Source of the DNA: Streptomyces sp. P9-A4
GTDB taxonomy: Bacteria > Actinomycetota > Actinomycetes > Streptomycetales > Streptomycetaceae
Assembly (NCBI RefSeq): GCF_036634195.1
Contig: NZ_JAZIFY010000001.1
Location: 2,924,501 to 2,988,500, forward strand
DNA: 64,000 nt
Reading direction: 5' to 3'
The translations under genes and the position numbers were made by a program. Positions within the stretch are counted from its first letter, which is position 1, and each line of letters opens with the position of its first letter. Under the pieces are notes generated by a model. That model searched no databases. It saw only the letters and a program-made list of their open reading frames with translations, and was not told where the DNA came from. Below, piece by piece: positions 1 through 8,392 of the stretch.

Positions 1-417
1 CAGCCGGCACTGATCATGCTGCTCCTGGGCGCGGCCCTGGGCCTCTTCCAACTGCCGCTGATCGTGGGCGTCCAGTCGACGGTCCCGTACGAGGAGAGGG
101 GCACGACCACCGCGTCGGTCCTCTTCTGCCGACAGGTCGGCCAGAGCGTCGGCGCGGCCGTCTTCGGCGCCGTCGCCAACGGCGTCCTCGCCGCCCGCCT
201 CGGCGGCGGCGACCTGGACACCCTGGCCCGCGCGCTCGACGACCCCGGCTCCCTGACGGCCGGGGCGATGGACGGCCTGCGGCACGCGGTCGACGCGGCG
301 GTCGACCACGTCTTCGTGGGCGCGGCGGGCGCGGCGGCCCTCGCCCTCGTGGTCCTGCTGACCCTGGCACCCCGCCGCTTCCCGGTCCTCAAGGAGGCGG
401 CGGGGGCCGACGACTGA
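1..417 (+). CDS. MFS exporter, C-terminal part (5' end outside window)
   Basis: The frame is open from the first base and ends at TGA 415-417, leaving 138 residues. Two strongly hydrophobic helices are visible. The first resembles the late helices of DHA2-type (EmrB/QacA-like, 14-helix) drug exporters, followed by a segment reading QSTVPYEERGTTTASVLFCRQ and the glycine-rich helix typical of that family. The last helix (AALALVVLLTLAPRRF) is followed by a short cytoplasmic tail. The protein would pump small molecules across the plasma membrane using the proton gradient; the substrate cannot be told. The N-terminal three quarters and any regulator lie upstream. The family call is firm at superfamily level and moderate for DHA2. 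Confidence 0.75.
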   Translation, partial: QPALIMLLLGAALGLFQLPLIVGVQSTVPYEERGTTTASVLFCRQVGQSVGAAVFGAVANGVLAARLGGGDLDTLARALDDPGSLTAGAMDGLRHAVDAAVDHVFVGAAGAAALALVVLLTLAPRRFPVLKEAAGADD

Positions 418-446
418 CCGCGCGGCGTGTACAGACGGCGGCTGTA

Positions 447-695
447 CTACTCCGCCGAGGCGAGCCCGACGAACCCGGCCCACGCGTCACGCGAGAGCCG
501 GAGGGCCGGCCGGGCCACGTCCTTGGAGTCCCGGACGTGCACGGCTCCCGCGCCGGTCGCGACCTCGATGCACTGGCCGCCCTCAGTTCCGCTGTAGCTG
601 CTCTTGAACCAGGCGAATGCGACCTCGACGCAGTCGCCGCCGTCACCGCCGCTGTAGCTGCTCTTGAACCAGGCGAGGGGCTCCGCGCTGTTCAT
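447..695 (-). CDS. DUF397 protein with duplicated core motif
   Basis: An 82-residue protein read from ATG 693-695, which overlaps the stop of the upstream XRE gene in an ATGA, so the two are translationally coupled. It carries the DUF397 hallmark WFKSSYSG followed by G-x-C-(I/V)-E-V, and carries it twice in tandem (about residues 9-27 and 28-47) before the usual C-terminal half with VRDSKD. Most DUF397 proteins have one copy and are about 60-70 residues long. DUF397 proteins are small partners of the neighbouring XRE/DUF5753 regulators (WhiJ and BldB-like systems of Streptomyces). The biochemical function is unknown. No membrane segment is seen. Confidence 0.85.
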   Translation of the reverse strand: MNSAEPLAWFKSSYSGGDGGDCVEVAFAWFKSSYSGTEGGQCIEVATGAGAVHVRDSKDVARPALRLSRDAWAGFVGLASAE

Positions 696-1603
696 AGCTC
701 TCCCAACAATTTCTCGATCAACCTCAGTGACTCTCGCGGGCTGAGAGCCTGCGACCGGATGATCCCATAGCGGGCTGCGGCGAGAACCGTCTGCTTGGGA
801 TCGGTCTCCAGGGCACTGGTGCTCTGGGCTTCGGCGTAGACGAACCTCTTGCCGTCCTCGCGAGTGACGACCGTGAACGGCCCTTCCAAGCCCGCGTTCT
901 CCTCGCAGTCGAGCGGCATGACCTGGATCTCGACATTCCTCTGCTGGCCGATGAGGAGGATCTGCTCCAGCTGTCCGCGCAGCACCTCCCTGCCACCGAC
1001 CTTCCGCCGCAGCACGGATTCGCACATGACGAAGCTGAGGAAGGGCGCGGGGCGTCGGTCGAAGATGGCCTGTCGGGCCAGCCGGGCGGTCACGCGCTGC
1101 TCGATGGTCTCGGCGTCGAGCGGCGGACGCCTGTTGCTCAGCACCGCCCTCATGTACTCCTCGGTCTGCAACAGCCCCTTGACTGCCAGAGTGTCGTACG
1201 CCAGCAGCTCTATCGCCTGCTTCTCCAGCTGTGCCATTCCCCGGAAGAACGCCGGGTACTGCGCCCTCTCCAGCTGGTCCTTCCACACCGAGAGCAACCC
1301 GCCCGCGTCCAGCACCTCGTCCGACTGGTCGACCGCACGCGGCGGCGGGATTCTCCGGCCCTGCTCGAAGGAGGCGATGGTCGACGCCGAGTAGCCCAGC
1401 CGCTTGCCCAGCTCCTCCCGTTCCATCCCCGCCCGCACCCGCAACGTTTTCAGGCTCTGCCCGAACCCGGCCACCACACCTCTGCCGGACTTCTCCACTG
1501 CCTGGCCCACCTCGGCCTCAGGCCCTTCCTCCGCCACGCGCCCCGCCTCTCGTACCGGCACCGACACCCCACGTACAAGGCCATCGCGTCGGTGCGTCAC
1601 CAC
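692..1603 (-). CDS. XRE-family HTH regulator with DUF5753 (WhiJ-like)
   Basis: A 303-residue protein. A helix-turn-helix (about residues 49-105: GQSLKTLRVRAGMEREELGKR and so on, then TIASFEQGRRIPP) is followed by a long DUF5753 domain with the family motif LLQTEEYMRAVL and the RQ...L segment. These are cytoplasmic DNA-binding regulators that typically act with a DUF397 protein and a nearby HATPase anti-sigma-like protein on development or antibiotic production in Streptomyces. All three are here: DUF397 overlaps its stop by 4 bp, and the ATPase gene diverges 36 bp upstream. The first about 40 residues are poorly conserved-looking, so an internal start near residue 60 is possible. Family call is confident; target genes unknown. 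Confidence 0.85.
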   Translation of the reverse strand: MVTHRRDGLVRGVSVPVREAGRVAEEGPEAEVGQAVEKSGRGVVAGFGQSLKTLRVRAGMEREELGKRLGYSASTIASFEQGRRIPPPRAVDQSDEVLDAGGLLSVWKDQLERAQYPAFFRGMAQLEKQAIELLAYDTLAVKGLLQTEEYMRAVLSNRRPPLDAETIEQRVTARLARQAIFDRRPAPFLSFVMCESVLRRKVGGREVLRGQLEQILLIGQQRNVEIQVMPLDCEENAGLEGPFTVVTREDGKRFVYAEAQSTSALETDPKQTVLAAARYGIIRSQALSPRESLRLIEKLLGEL

Positions 1604-1639
1604 TGGTCACGCTACGCCACCAAGAGGAGTGTGGGAGCC

Positions 1640-2170
1640 ATGACGAGCAACAACCTCAGCCCCACCGACACCACCCAACTCTCCGGTGTCTCGCCTTACT
1701 TGGAGAGCGGGCTTTTCAGCATGCGGTTCACCTCGACGCCCCGGGGCGCCCGGCTGGCCCGGCGGCTCGTCGCCGTACGGCTGGACGAGTGGGGTGTCCC
1801 GTACGGGACCGGGGCGCACGAGACCGTCGTGCTCGTCGCCGCCGAGCTGGCGACGAACGCGGTGCGGCACGGGCACGTCCCGGGGCGGGACTTCCGCATC
1901 TCGCTGCGCGTCACGGAGGGGACCGCGCCGGTCGCGCGGATCGAGGTGAGCGACACCCGCGCGGAGCGCGTACCGCCCCGGCCCGGAACGCTCCCCGGCC
2001 CCGGTCCGGAACTGACGGACGGGGGCCGGGGGTTGCTGCTCGTCGACGCGCTCGCCGACCGCTGGGGCTGGTGCCCGAGGGCCGGGGCGCCGGGAAAGAC
2101 GGTGTGGGCGGAGTGCGCCCTCACCCGGAAGGCGGCTAGAACACGGCGTCGTAGTCGGTCCAGCTCGTGA
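1640..2170 (+). CDS. ATP-binding anti-sigma-regulator-like protein (HATPase_c_2)
   Basis: A 176-residue GHKL-ATPase-fold protein of the RsbW/SpoIIAB-like group. The N box reads ELATNAVRHGH, and the later G-rich box reads DGGRGLLLVDALADRWGW, both needed to hold ATP. There is no HisKA or membrane segment, so it is a soluble stand-alone domain. Such proteins bind sigma or anti-anti-sigma factors, but many Streptomyces copies sit next to XRE/DUF397 pairs as here and have no known partner. ATG 1640 is chosen because GAGGAG lies upstream; the frame stays open further 5' without a better start. The C-terminus is basic and serine-rich. Confidence 0.85.
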   Translation: MTSNNLSPTDTTQLSGVSPYLESGLFSMRFTSTPRGARLARRLVAVRLDEWGVPYGTGAHETVVLVAAELATNAVRHGHVPGRDFRISLRVTEGTAPVARIEVSDTRAERVPPRPGTLPGPGPELTDGGRGLLLVDALADRWGWCPRAGAPGKTVWAECALTRKAARTRRRSRSSS

Positions 2171-2375
2171 CGTCGGTCTTCACCCCGGGCTCGAACGGGG
2201 CCTTCCAGTTCCCCGTACCGGCGTAGAAGGTGACGCCACGGGCGCCGGGCACCCCGGTCACGGCGGCCATGAGGTCGGCGTGACCGTCACCGTTGGCGTC
2301 GCCGACGAGGTTCAGGAAGCCTCCCCAGCCGCGGAGGCTGGCCGACGGACGCGTTCCGGCCCGCAGCGGCCTCCG
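2136..2375 (-). pseudogene. C-terminal relic of an FG-GAP/VCBS-repeat secreted protein
   Basis: Reading the minus strand up from TAG 2136-2138 gives about 65 residues with a clear FG-GAP/VCBS repeat: GWGGFLNLVGDANGDGHADL, then a FYAGTGNW strand pair and a final SWTDYDAVF. The calcium-loop pattern DANGDGHAD is the same as in the two intact genes at 21-24.7 kb. There is no start codon or signal peptide; the frame upstream runs into the stop of the VOC gene at 2376-2378, and the recognisable repeat fades by about 2345. I infer a truncated end of a paralogue left after deletion. Confidence 0.65.
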
Positions 2376-2753
2376 TCACGCGCCCGGACGCCTCGGGAGC
2401 GTCAGGCAGAACGGGTGCCCCGCCGGGTCCAGGACGACCCGCCACCCGTCCGGACGGGGCTGGACGTCGGGCACGGTCGCGCCCCACTCCACGAGCCGGG
2501 CCACCGCCTCGTCCAGGTCGTCGACGTCGAAGTCGAGGTGCAGCTGCTGCGGCACGTCCTGGCCCGGCCAGGTCGGGGGCCGGTAGCCGTCGACGCGCTG
2601 GAAACCGAGGAACAGCCCCTCCGCTCCACGAAGCCCCGCGAACTCGTCGTCGGAGCGCTCGGCGAGCGGGAGCCCGGTGGCCCTGCTGTAGAAGTCGGCG
2701 AGGGCCATGGGGTCGGCGCAGTCGAGGGTGGCCGCCACCAGCTTCATGATCAT
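2376..2753 (-). CDS. VOC (glyoxalase/bleomycin-resistance-like) family protein
   Basis: A 125-residue single-unit VOC protein with the beta-alpha-beta-beta-beta pattern: start MIMKLVAATLDCADPMALAD, mid-strand QQLHLDFDVDDLDEAV, and C-terminal VVLDPAGHPFCL. Possible metal or ligand residues are the H of LHLDFDV and of GHPFCL. These proteins bind divalent metals or small molecules as dimers; substrates range from methylglyoxal to antibiotics and none can be assigned here. ATG 2753 is chosen because conserved sequence begins there; ATG 2747 is equally possible, and an in-frame start at 2783 adds ten unlikely residues. The gene lies 49 bp downstream of the coiled-coil gene. Confidence 0.75.
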   Translation of the reverse strand: MIMKLVAATLDCADPMALADFYSRATGLPLAERSDDEFAGLRGAEGLFLGFQRVDGYRPPTWPGQDVPQQLHLDFDVDDLDEAVARLVEWGATVPDVQPRPDGWRVVLDPAGHPFCLTLPRRPGA

Positions 2754-2802
2754 GACCGGGAGCCTACCGCTGGGGACATCCACACCCCGGGGCCAAGTCC
2801 CG

Positions 2803-3690
2803 CTACTCCTCGGGCTGTTCCGGCTGCTCCGGCCCCGCCACCCGGCCCGTCAGCGCCGCCAGCGAGCTGCGGATGTGCTCCATGTGCGCGTGGATCTCCT
2901 CGCGCCCCTCCTCGTGCTCCCGCAGCACCCGTTCCGTCTCGCGCTCGACCCGCTCCGCCTTCATCCGCGCCTCCGCGAGCACCTCCTCCGCCCGCGCCTC
3001 CGCGTCCTCCTGGCCGTGCCGGGCCTGCTCCTCGGTCTCCGCGAGCGCCCGCCGAGCCTCCGCGAGCCGCGCCTCCGCGCCCCCGAACAGCTCCTCGTGC
3101 CGCGCCTCCAGGTCGGCCGCCGCGCCCTCCTCCGTACGCTCGGCCTCGTCCCGTACCGTCTTCTGCTCGGCGCCCTGCTTCGCGAGGAGTTCCGCCGCGC
3201 GCCGCTCGGTCTCCTCGAAGACCTCCCGCGCCCCGGTCCGCCGCTCCTCCGCCTCGCGGCCCGCCTCCGTCGTCAGCTCCTCGGCCCGCCCCCGCGCCGC
3301 CTCCAGGCGCGCGCGGGCCGCCGCGTCCGCCGCCGCCCGGACGCCCTCCGCGTACGCCCGCGCCGACTCCGCCGCCTCCCGGCCCGCCGTGTCGGCCGCC
3401 TCCGCGAGGGACTGCGCCTCGGCCTCGGCGGCCCGTACCAGCGCCTCGTCCTCCTGCTCGGCCAGCTCCAGGATCTTCCGGGCCCGGTCGCCCAGCTCCT
3501 CGTACCGCTGCGGCGCGAGCGCCGCGACGGCCTCGCGCAGCCGGGCGGCCTCGGCCTCCATCTCCTTGGCGAGGACGGTGAGCCGCGCGGCCCGCTCCCA
3601 GGCGCCGTCACGGTCCTCGGAGAGCGCGGCGAGATGGCGGTCGACCTGCTCGGGCCGGTACCCGCGCCCCCGTCCGACAGCGAAACTCAT
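2803..3690 (-). CDS. DivIVA-like / cellulose-binding-annotated coiled-coil protein
   Basis: A 295-residue protein. The first about 25 residues (MSFAVGRGRGYRPEQVDRHL) have the G-Y-x-x-x-x-V-D pattern of DivIVA N-termini. The rest is nearly continuous Ala/Glu/Arg heptad coiled coil (about residues 30-275) with many AEAEARA blocks, ending in an acidic Pro/Gln tail. No membrane segment. In Streptomyces such proteins are often mis-annotated as cellulose-binding; the family includes the polarisome proteins Scy and FilP-like scaffolds, and short members like this one are uncharacterised. It is probably a cytoskeletal or pole-associated scaffold. ATG 3690 fits the conserved start; the upstream extension to 3765 lacks family features. 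Confidence 0.7.
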   Translation of the reverse strand: MSFAVGRGRGYRPEQVDRHLAALSEDRDGAWERAARLTVLAKEMEAEAARLREAVAALAPQRYEELGDRARKILELAEQEDEALVRAAEAEAQSLAEAADTAGREAAESARAYAEGVRAAADAAARARLEAARGRAEELTTEAGREAEERRTGAREVFEETERRAAELLAKQGAEQKTVRDEAERTEEGAAADLEARHEELFGGAEARLAEARRALAETEEQARHGQEDAEARAEEVLAEARMKAERVERETERVLREHEEGREEIHAHMEHIRSSLAALTGRVAGPEQPEQPEE

Positions 3691-3745
3691 CCCTGACGCC
3701 CCTTCCCTGTGTCCCGAACGTCCAGGATGCTTCATCAGAACGGAC

Positions 3746-3782
3746 AAAAGGCGCCCAACGTGCATACACGTCGAGCGCCTTT
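3746..3782 (-). terminator. Intrinsic terminator of the SMI1/SUKH-4 operon
   Basis: An inverted repeat (AAAAGGCGC ... GCGCCTTT on the plus strand, with an inner ACGTG/CACGT arm) lies 62 bp past the SUKH-4 stop. Read on the minus strand it ends in GGCGCC followed by TTTTGTCC, a proper U-tract, which is unusual for this GC-rich window. Confidence 0.6.
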
Positions 3783-3843
3783 CATCACATTCTGTCCAGC
3801 GGCGTCAGGGGGAAACCCCTGTCCCTCCACTCACAGCGGCCTC

Positions 3844-6597
3844 TTACAGCAGGCCGTCCCACATCTGCTCCAGGAGCACCGACCACCAGTTCTCCGGCGA
3901 CGACAGCGCCGCCGGGTCCAGCATGGCCAACTGCGCCTGGAAGTCGACCGTCCAGCGGCCCGCCTGCTCCGGGTTGAGCCCGAACCGCAGCCGCCACATC
4001 CGGCCCAGCAGCGCCATCGAGCGCGTGAACTCCGGCAGTCCGGTGTTGACGAACTGCGGCGGCACCGACTGCCCGCCGGGACCCGCCTCCACCGGTACGG
4101 CCACGATGTGCGCGGTCCCGTACTGGACACAGAGCGCCCGGCCGAAGTCCGAACCGATCACCAGGTACGAACTCGCGTCCGGCGCGGCCGGAACCTGCCG
4201 CTGCGCCGCCAGCTCGGCCAGCGTCGGCACCACGGGGACGGCGGGCTGCGCCCAGAAGAACGGCCCGAAGTCCGCGGGCAGACCCGCCCACACCAGCGTC
4301 AGCGCCACCAGCTCCGGCACACCCTGCCGGGACACCGCGCGCTGGTCGAAGCGGAGGATGCCGGGACCGAACGCCCCGGCCAGCTCCTGCGCGATCACCT
4401 CCGGCGGCACCGGCGGAGCCGGCTGCACCTGCGGCAGCGGCGCCCGTACCGGCGCGGGCCGCGCGGGACCGTCCGCGACCTGGTGCAACTCACCCTGATG
4501 CGTGAGGAGTTGACGCATGCCCTGCTGACGGCCCGCGTGATCACGGCCGTACGGGGCGATGCTGGTGATCCGCGCCTGCGGCCAGGTCTCCCTGATCATC
4601 CGGGCGCAGTAACCGCCCGGAAGCTCACAGGACTCCAGCTCCGTGTGCAGTTCGAGCACCTGCTGCGGCGGCACGTTCATCGCGCGCAGCTCGTGCAGGA
4701 TCTGCCACTCCGGGTGCGGGGTGCCCGGCGCCGAACGCCGGATGATCTGCGCCTCGGAACCGTCGGGCGCGCGGTAGCGGAGCACCGCCTGGTACCCGGG
4801 GCCGACCGTCGGCTGCGCGGCGGGCTGCGGATACCCGTACGCGGGCGGTACGGCTCCGGGGCCGGCCACCTGCCCCGGCGCGGGCGGCGGCGTGTGACCC
4901 CCGTGCACCGGCGGCGGACCGGGAGGGCCGGGCGGCTGAGGGGCCGAGGGACCGGCCGGACCGGGGTGCGCCAGCATGGTCGCGGCGTGCGCGACCCCGC
5001 CCGCGGGCGTACCGGGCGCGCCGGGAATGCCCGGCGGCGGCGGGGGCGGCGGCGGGGCGGCGGGGCCGCCCTGGTTGGGGTGGGCGAGCATCGTGGCCGC
5101 GTGGTGCACGGGCTGCGGGGGCGTCGCGGGGCCGGGGGGAGCGGGCGGTCCGGGCGGACCGGACTGCGCGGGCGGACCGGGCGGACCGGGCGGACCCAGC
5201 GGGCCCGGCTGCGCCGGCGGACCGGGCGGACCGGGCGGACCCAGCGGGCCCGGCTGCGCCGGCGGACCCGGCGGACCCAGCGGGCCCGGCTGCGCGGGCG
5301 GACCCGGCGGACCCAGCGGGCCCGGCTGCGCGGGCGGACCCGGCGGCTGGGGGCCGTCGGGCCCGAGCTGCGACACCAGCTGCGTCGGTACGTAGGCGGG
5401 GGCACCCGAAGCACCGGGGGCACCCGGAACACCAGGGGCCGCAGGGGCACCCTGAGCGCCGGGCGCACCCGGGGCTCCGGGGATGCCGGGGGCGCCCGGC
5501 GGCGGGGGCGGCGACACGGGACCGCGCCCGCTCTTCGGCGACAGCGACGCCTTGCTCGTCGCGGCGTCCGCGATGTCCCCGCCACCCGGCACGGCCGGCG
5601 GGGGCGGCGGCACACCCGGACCGGCGGGACCGGCGGGACGCACCGGACCGGCCTGCGCGGGCGCGGGCGGGGCGGGCGGGGCCGCAGGAGCGGCACCCGG
5701 CGCCGGATGGGCCGGGTCCAGGCGAGGGGCGATCGCGGTCGGGGGCAGCGCACTGCCCCCCTTCATCAGGGCGGTCGGCGCGTCCGCGCCCACCGACAGC
5801 GGCGGGGTGTCCTCGTCGTCCGTCCCCGAGAGCGCGGGCGCGAAGACCGTCGCGGGCAGCGGCACCGCCCCGTCGGCCCCACCGGAACTCGCGTTGGCGT
5901 CGGCCCAGGGGCTGTCCACGGGCGCGGGCCTGGCCGGCGGCACGGGAGCCGGAGGCGTCTCCGCCGGAACCCCGTCCATCGCCGTGGGCTCGTACGCGGC
6001 ACCGGCCCCCTCCGACACGGAGGACGAGGAGGACGAGGAGGACGAGAAGGAAGAGGAGGACGAGGAGGAAGCGGACGACGCCGACGAAGACGACGCGACC
6101 GAAGCCGACCCCAGTACCGACCCCGACCCCGACCCCGACGCCCCCGCGTCCGACGCGTCCGACGCGTCGTCCACCGACGCCGCCGCGCTCGCGTTCTCCT
6201 GCGACACGTTCGGCTGCTTCGGCAGCCCGATCTTGTCCGCCGCGTCCTGCAGCCACTCCGGCGGACTCAGCAGGAACGACGTCTGGTTCAGATCGCTCCG
6301 GGCCGCCGGCACCGCCGCCTGGGCAGGAACGTCCTCGGCGGCCCCGTACTCCTCCTCGTACCGGCGGATGACCTCACCCACCGGCAGCCCCGGCCACAGC
6401 GTCGCCTCGCCGCTGTCCCGGGCGATCACCAGGCGCTGGCGCCCCCCGTCGGAGGTCGGACCGCCCTCGCGGTCCTCCGCCCACACCACGAACCCCAGCT
6501 CGAATTCCCGCACCCGCACCTCACGGTGCTGGTACGACGGCAGGTCGCCGTTGATCCACTCCTCGGCGCGCTCCTGCGCCTGCGCGAAGGTCACCAC
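3844..6597 (-). CDS. Multidomain polymorphic-toxin/immunity protein: Imm35-like, collagen-like linker, deaminase, SUKH-4
   Basis: A 917-residue protein. Residues 1 to about 80 ([16 protein letters not shown] ... WAEDREGG) look like a YrhB/Imm35 immunity domain. A serine run follows (about 140-195). A long Pro/Gly region comes next (about 260-590), with collagen-like [12 protein letters not shown] triplets and two copies of HAATMLAHP. Residues about 605-700 resemble a toxin-type nucleotide/nucleic-acid deaminase with H628-P-E630 and C657-x6-C664 as zinc and proton-shuttle residues. The C-terminus (about 740-917) resembles SUKH-4. No signal peptide. The GTG start 6597 lies 7 bp after the stop of the WHH-SMI1 gene, with GGGGGAG upstream. 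Domain calls are from motifs only; whether it is a toxin, a sponge immunity protein or both is not known. Confidence 0.75.
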   Translation of the reverse strand: MVTFAQAQERAEEWINGDLPSYQHREVRVREFELGFVVWAEDREGGPTSDGGRQRLVIARDSGEATLWPGLPVGEVIRRYEEEYGAAEDVPAQAAVPAARSDLNQTSFLLSPPEWLQDAADKIGLPKQPNVSQENASAAASVDDASDASDAGASGSGSGSVLGSASVASSSSASSASSSSSSSFSSSSSSSSSVSEGAGAAYEPTAMDGVPAETPPAPVPPARPAPVDSPWADANASSGGADGAVPLPATVFAPALSGTDDEDTPPLSVGADAPTALMKGGSALPPTAIAPRLDPAHPAPGAAPAAPPAPPAPAQAGPVRPAGPAGPGVPPPPPAVPGGGDIADAATSKASLSPKSGRGPVSPPPPPGAPGIPGAPGAPGAQGAPAAPGVPGAPGASGAPAYVPTQLVSQLGPDGPQPPGPPAQPGPLGPPGPPAQPGPLGPPGPPAQPGPLGPPGPPGPPAQPGPLGPPGPPGPPAQSGPPGPPAPPGPATPPQPVHHAATMLAHPNQGGPAAPPPPPPPPGIPGAPGTPAGGVAHAATMLAHPGPAGPSAPQPPGPPGPPPVHGGHTPPPAPGQVAGPGAVPPAYGYPQPAAQPTVGPGYQAVLRYRAPDGSEAQIIRRSAPGTPHPEWQILHELRAMNVPPQQVLELHTELESCELPGGYCARMIRETWPQARITSIAPYGRDHAGRQQGMRQLLTHQGELHQVADGPARPAPVRAPLPQVQPAPPVPPEVIAQELAGAFGPGILRFDQRAVSRQGVPELVALTLVWAGLPADFGPFFWAQPAVPVVPTLAELAAQRQVPAAPDASSYLVIGSDFGRALCVQYGTAHIVAVPVEAGPGGQSVPPQFVNTGLPEFTRSMALLGRMWRLRFGLNPEQAGRWTVDFQAQLAMLDPAALSSPENWWSVLLEQMWDGLL
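5131..5350 (-). repeat. Collagen-like GPP-repeat DNA inside the SUKH-4 gene
   Basis: About 220 bp of near-identical 36- to 45-bp units, each encoding [12 protein letters not shown] or a version with one extra GPP. The identity between units extends to silent positions, which suggests recent slippage or unequal exchange. Confidence 0.8.
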
Positions 6598-6604
6598 AGC
6601 CCAC

Positions 6605-7603
6605 TCACTCCCCCACCGGGACGACCGGCACCGCACGCGCGAAGCCACCGTCCACCATCAGGTTCGCCACCGTCTCCAGCTCCGGCGGATTGCCCGCGAG
6701 CCGCTGCAGAAACGCGTCGAAGTCCGTACCGCAGGGCAGCAGCAGCCGCTCCACCCGCTCGGCCACCGTCCAGCCGGCCGCCACCTCACCGGTGTCCCGC
6801 GCGTCGTCGTACGCGCAGAACCACACCGAACCGACCGCCTCGCCCCGCACCTTCAACGCGATCAGACCGCCCTGGACGAACGCGACGCCCAGATAGTCCT
6901 TGGTCAGATGGTCGCGGAGGCACTTGTTGACATAGACGAGGTCATTGACGCCCGCCTCCTCCCGGACCGTGAAGAACGGCTGGTCGACCAGGAGGCCCAG
7001 CTCCGCGTCGAGCGCGGCGCCCACCGGGGCGCACCCGCCCGCCGCCCTCAGGAAGGAGCGGTACGCCCCGGGAAGCCGGTAGCCGAGGTCCTCCTCGACG
7101 CCCTGGAGCTGCTGCTCCGACACCGACACCAGGCCCTTCGGCAGCCCGAAGTGCGCCGGCCGGGTCTCCTGCAGCGGACGCGTACCCCGCTTGCCGTGGT
7201 CGACCGCGGCCGTCGCCACCCCGCCGTGATGGCGCAGCAGGGCCTTCACCTCGACCGGGACGAGTTCCATCCGGCGGCTGCGCGCCACGTGGTGCCAGGT
7301 CCAGCCGTGCGGAGTCGCCACCGACGGGATGGTGTCCCACAGCTCATGACCGGTGGCCGCCATCGCCGCGTTCGCCGACACGTAGTCCGTGAGCCGCAGC
7401 TCGTCGACACCGAATCCCTCGGGCGGGTCGGCGATCTCCGCCGCCGCGCGCGCGTACGGCGAGAAATCCGGGTGACCGAACTCGTCCACCCGCACCCCTC
7501 TCGGGTGACGGGAAGCACGGACCGGGTCCGGGAAGTGCACGACCTGCCCGGCATAGGCCGCGTTCGGTGGCGCGGTGTCCTGCCCGAGCCGACCTGTCGT
7601 CAT
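6605..7603 (-). CDS. WHH/HNH-type nuclease toxin domain fused to SMI1/KNR4 (SUKH-1) domain
   Basis: A 332-residue protein in two parts. Residues about 35-130 carry [12 protein letters not shown], then [20 protein letters not shown] and LLRHHGG. This is the W-H-H ... LVP ... H-x-GG signature of the WHH branch of HNH/Endo VII toxins (W103, H104, H105, H125, H126). Residues about 158-310 look like SMI1/KNR4 ([34 protein letters not shown]), the SUKH-1 immunity fold. A nuclease toxin module fused to an immunity module in one cytoplasmic chain is unusual. ATG 7603 is chosen for its AGGGGG ribosome site; ATG 7621 is the alternative. It is first in the operon with the SUKH-4 gene. Confidence 0.75.
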   Translation of the reverse strand: MTTGRLGQDTAPPNAAYAGQVVHFPDPVRASRHPRGVRVDEFGHPDFSPYARAAAEIADPPEGFGVDELRLTDYVSANAAMAATGHELWDTIPSVATPHGWTWHHVARSRRMELVPVEVKALLRHHGGVATAAVDHGKRGTRPLQETRPAHFGLPKGLVSVSEQQLQGVEEDLGYRLPGAYRSFLRAAGGCAPVGAALDAELGLLVDQPFFTVREEAGVNDLVYVNKCLRDHLTKDYLGVAFVQGGLIALKVRGEAVGSVWFCAYDDARDTGEVAAGWTVAERVERLLLPCGTDFDAFLQRLAGNPPELETVANLMVDGGFARAVPVVPVGE

Positions 7604-7869
7604 GGCGGTTGCCCCCTGCACTGGCGTCGCTGACTGCTACTACGCGCAGCCGCTGGCTGCTCCTGACTGATGCCGCACAGCCTATGCGCTGCCACAAGAG
7701 GCCGAACCGGCCCGATCCGACGGTGACCAAGTGTCACGACGCCATGACAGTCGCACCATGATTCCGACACACCGAAGCGGCGTTCCGCCGCCCCAGCTTC
7801 CCCATATGGCTCCCTATTTGGCAGGCTGTCCACGCAACTCGGGGGATTGCAGGAGGGGAAGAGCGCACC

Positions 7870-8382
7870 ATGCACACAGCACCGACGCCCACACAGGGTG
7901 ACCCACGCCTCAACTGGAGCAGCAGCGCCGAATCCGGCCGCGCCCCGTTACTGCGTCACCGTCGCGACGGCATCCTCCCCACCGTCGGCGCCGCCCTCTC
8001 CGTACGCGGCGAGACCCTCACGTGCACCGCGGGCCGCGGCGACCGGCCGCCCGCCCTGCACGCGCTCGTCCAGGACTTCCTGGACACCCTCACCAGCGGC
8101 CAGCGGGAACGGTTCACCGGGCGCTGCCCCGAGGCGATCCTGCTCTCCCGGCACCTCGCCGCGACCGAGAGCGGGCGGTCCAAGCGCGCCCAGCGCAAGC
8201 CGCTGACCCACGGCGAGGCACGCCGGTCCCTGAAGCACGCCAAGCTCACGACCCGGCGTATCCGCGAGGACGGCGACCCGCTCCACGGCAGTTACGCCGC
8301 TCCCTGCCGCTCCTGTACGGCGATGCTCGCCCACTTCGGCGTCCGTGCCGTCGACCCCACCACGCCCGCAGAGAACGGCTGA
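7870..8382 (+). CDS. YwqJ-type putative deaminase toxin protein
   Basis: A 170-residue protein with the deaminase-fold signature of the YwqJ family: RCPEAILLSRHL (C86-P-E88) and, after a linker, GSYAAPCRSCTAMLAHFGV (C146-x-x-C149), the zinc ligands and catalytic glutamate. YwqJ-like domains are usually C-terminal toxin tips of polymorphic toxins in Gram-positive bacteria; here the domain stands alone, with a short N-terminus and no secretion signal or delivery domain. The start ATG 7870 follows GGAGGGGAAGAG. The next gene, a SUKH-3 protein, begins 10 bp after the stop, which is the classic toxin-immunity arrangement. Substrate (free nucleotide, RNA or DNA) cannot be told. Confidence 0.8.
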   Translation: MHTAPTPTQGDPRLNWSSSAESGRAPLLRHRRDGILPTVGAALSVRGETLTCTAGRGDRPPALHALVQDFLDTLTSGQRERFTGRCPEAILLSRHLAATESGRSKRAQRKPLTHGEARRSLKHAKLTTRRIREDGDPLHGSYAAPCRSCTAMLAHFGVRAVDPTTPAENG

Positions 8383-8392
8383 TCGCGCACCC

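Noticed and set aside
3709..6930. A 1073-codon plus-strand frame over the SUKH-4 gene
   Set aside because: Arg/Gly-rich shadow; the minus strand has the recognisable domains and a ribosome site.
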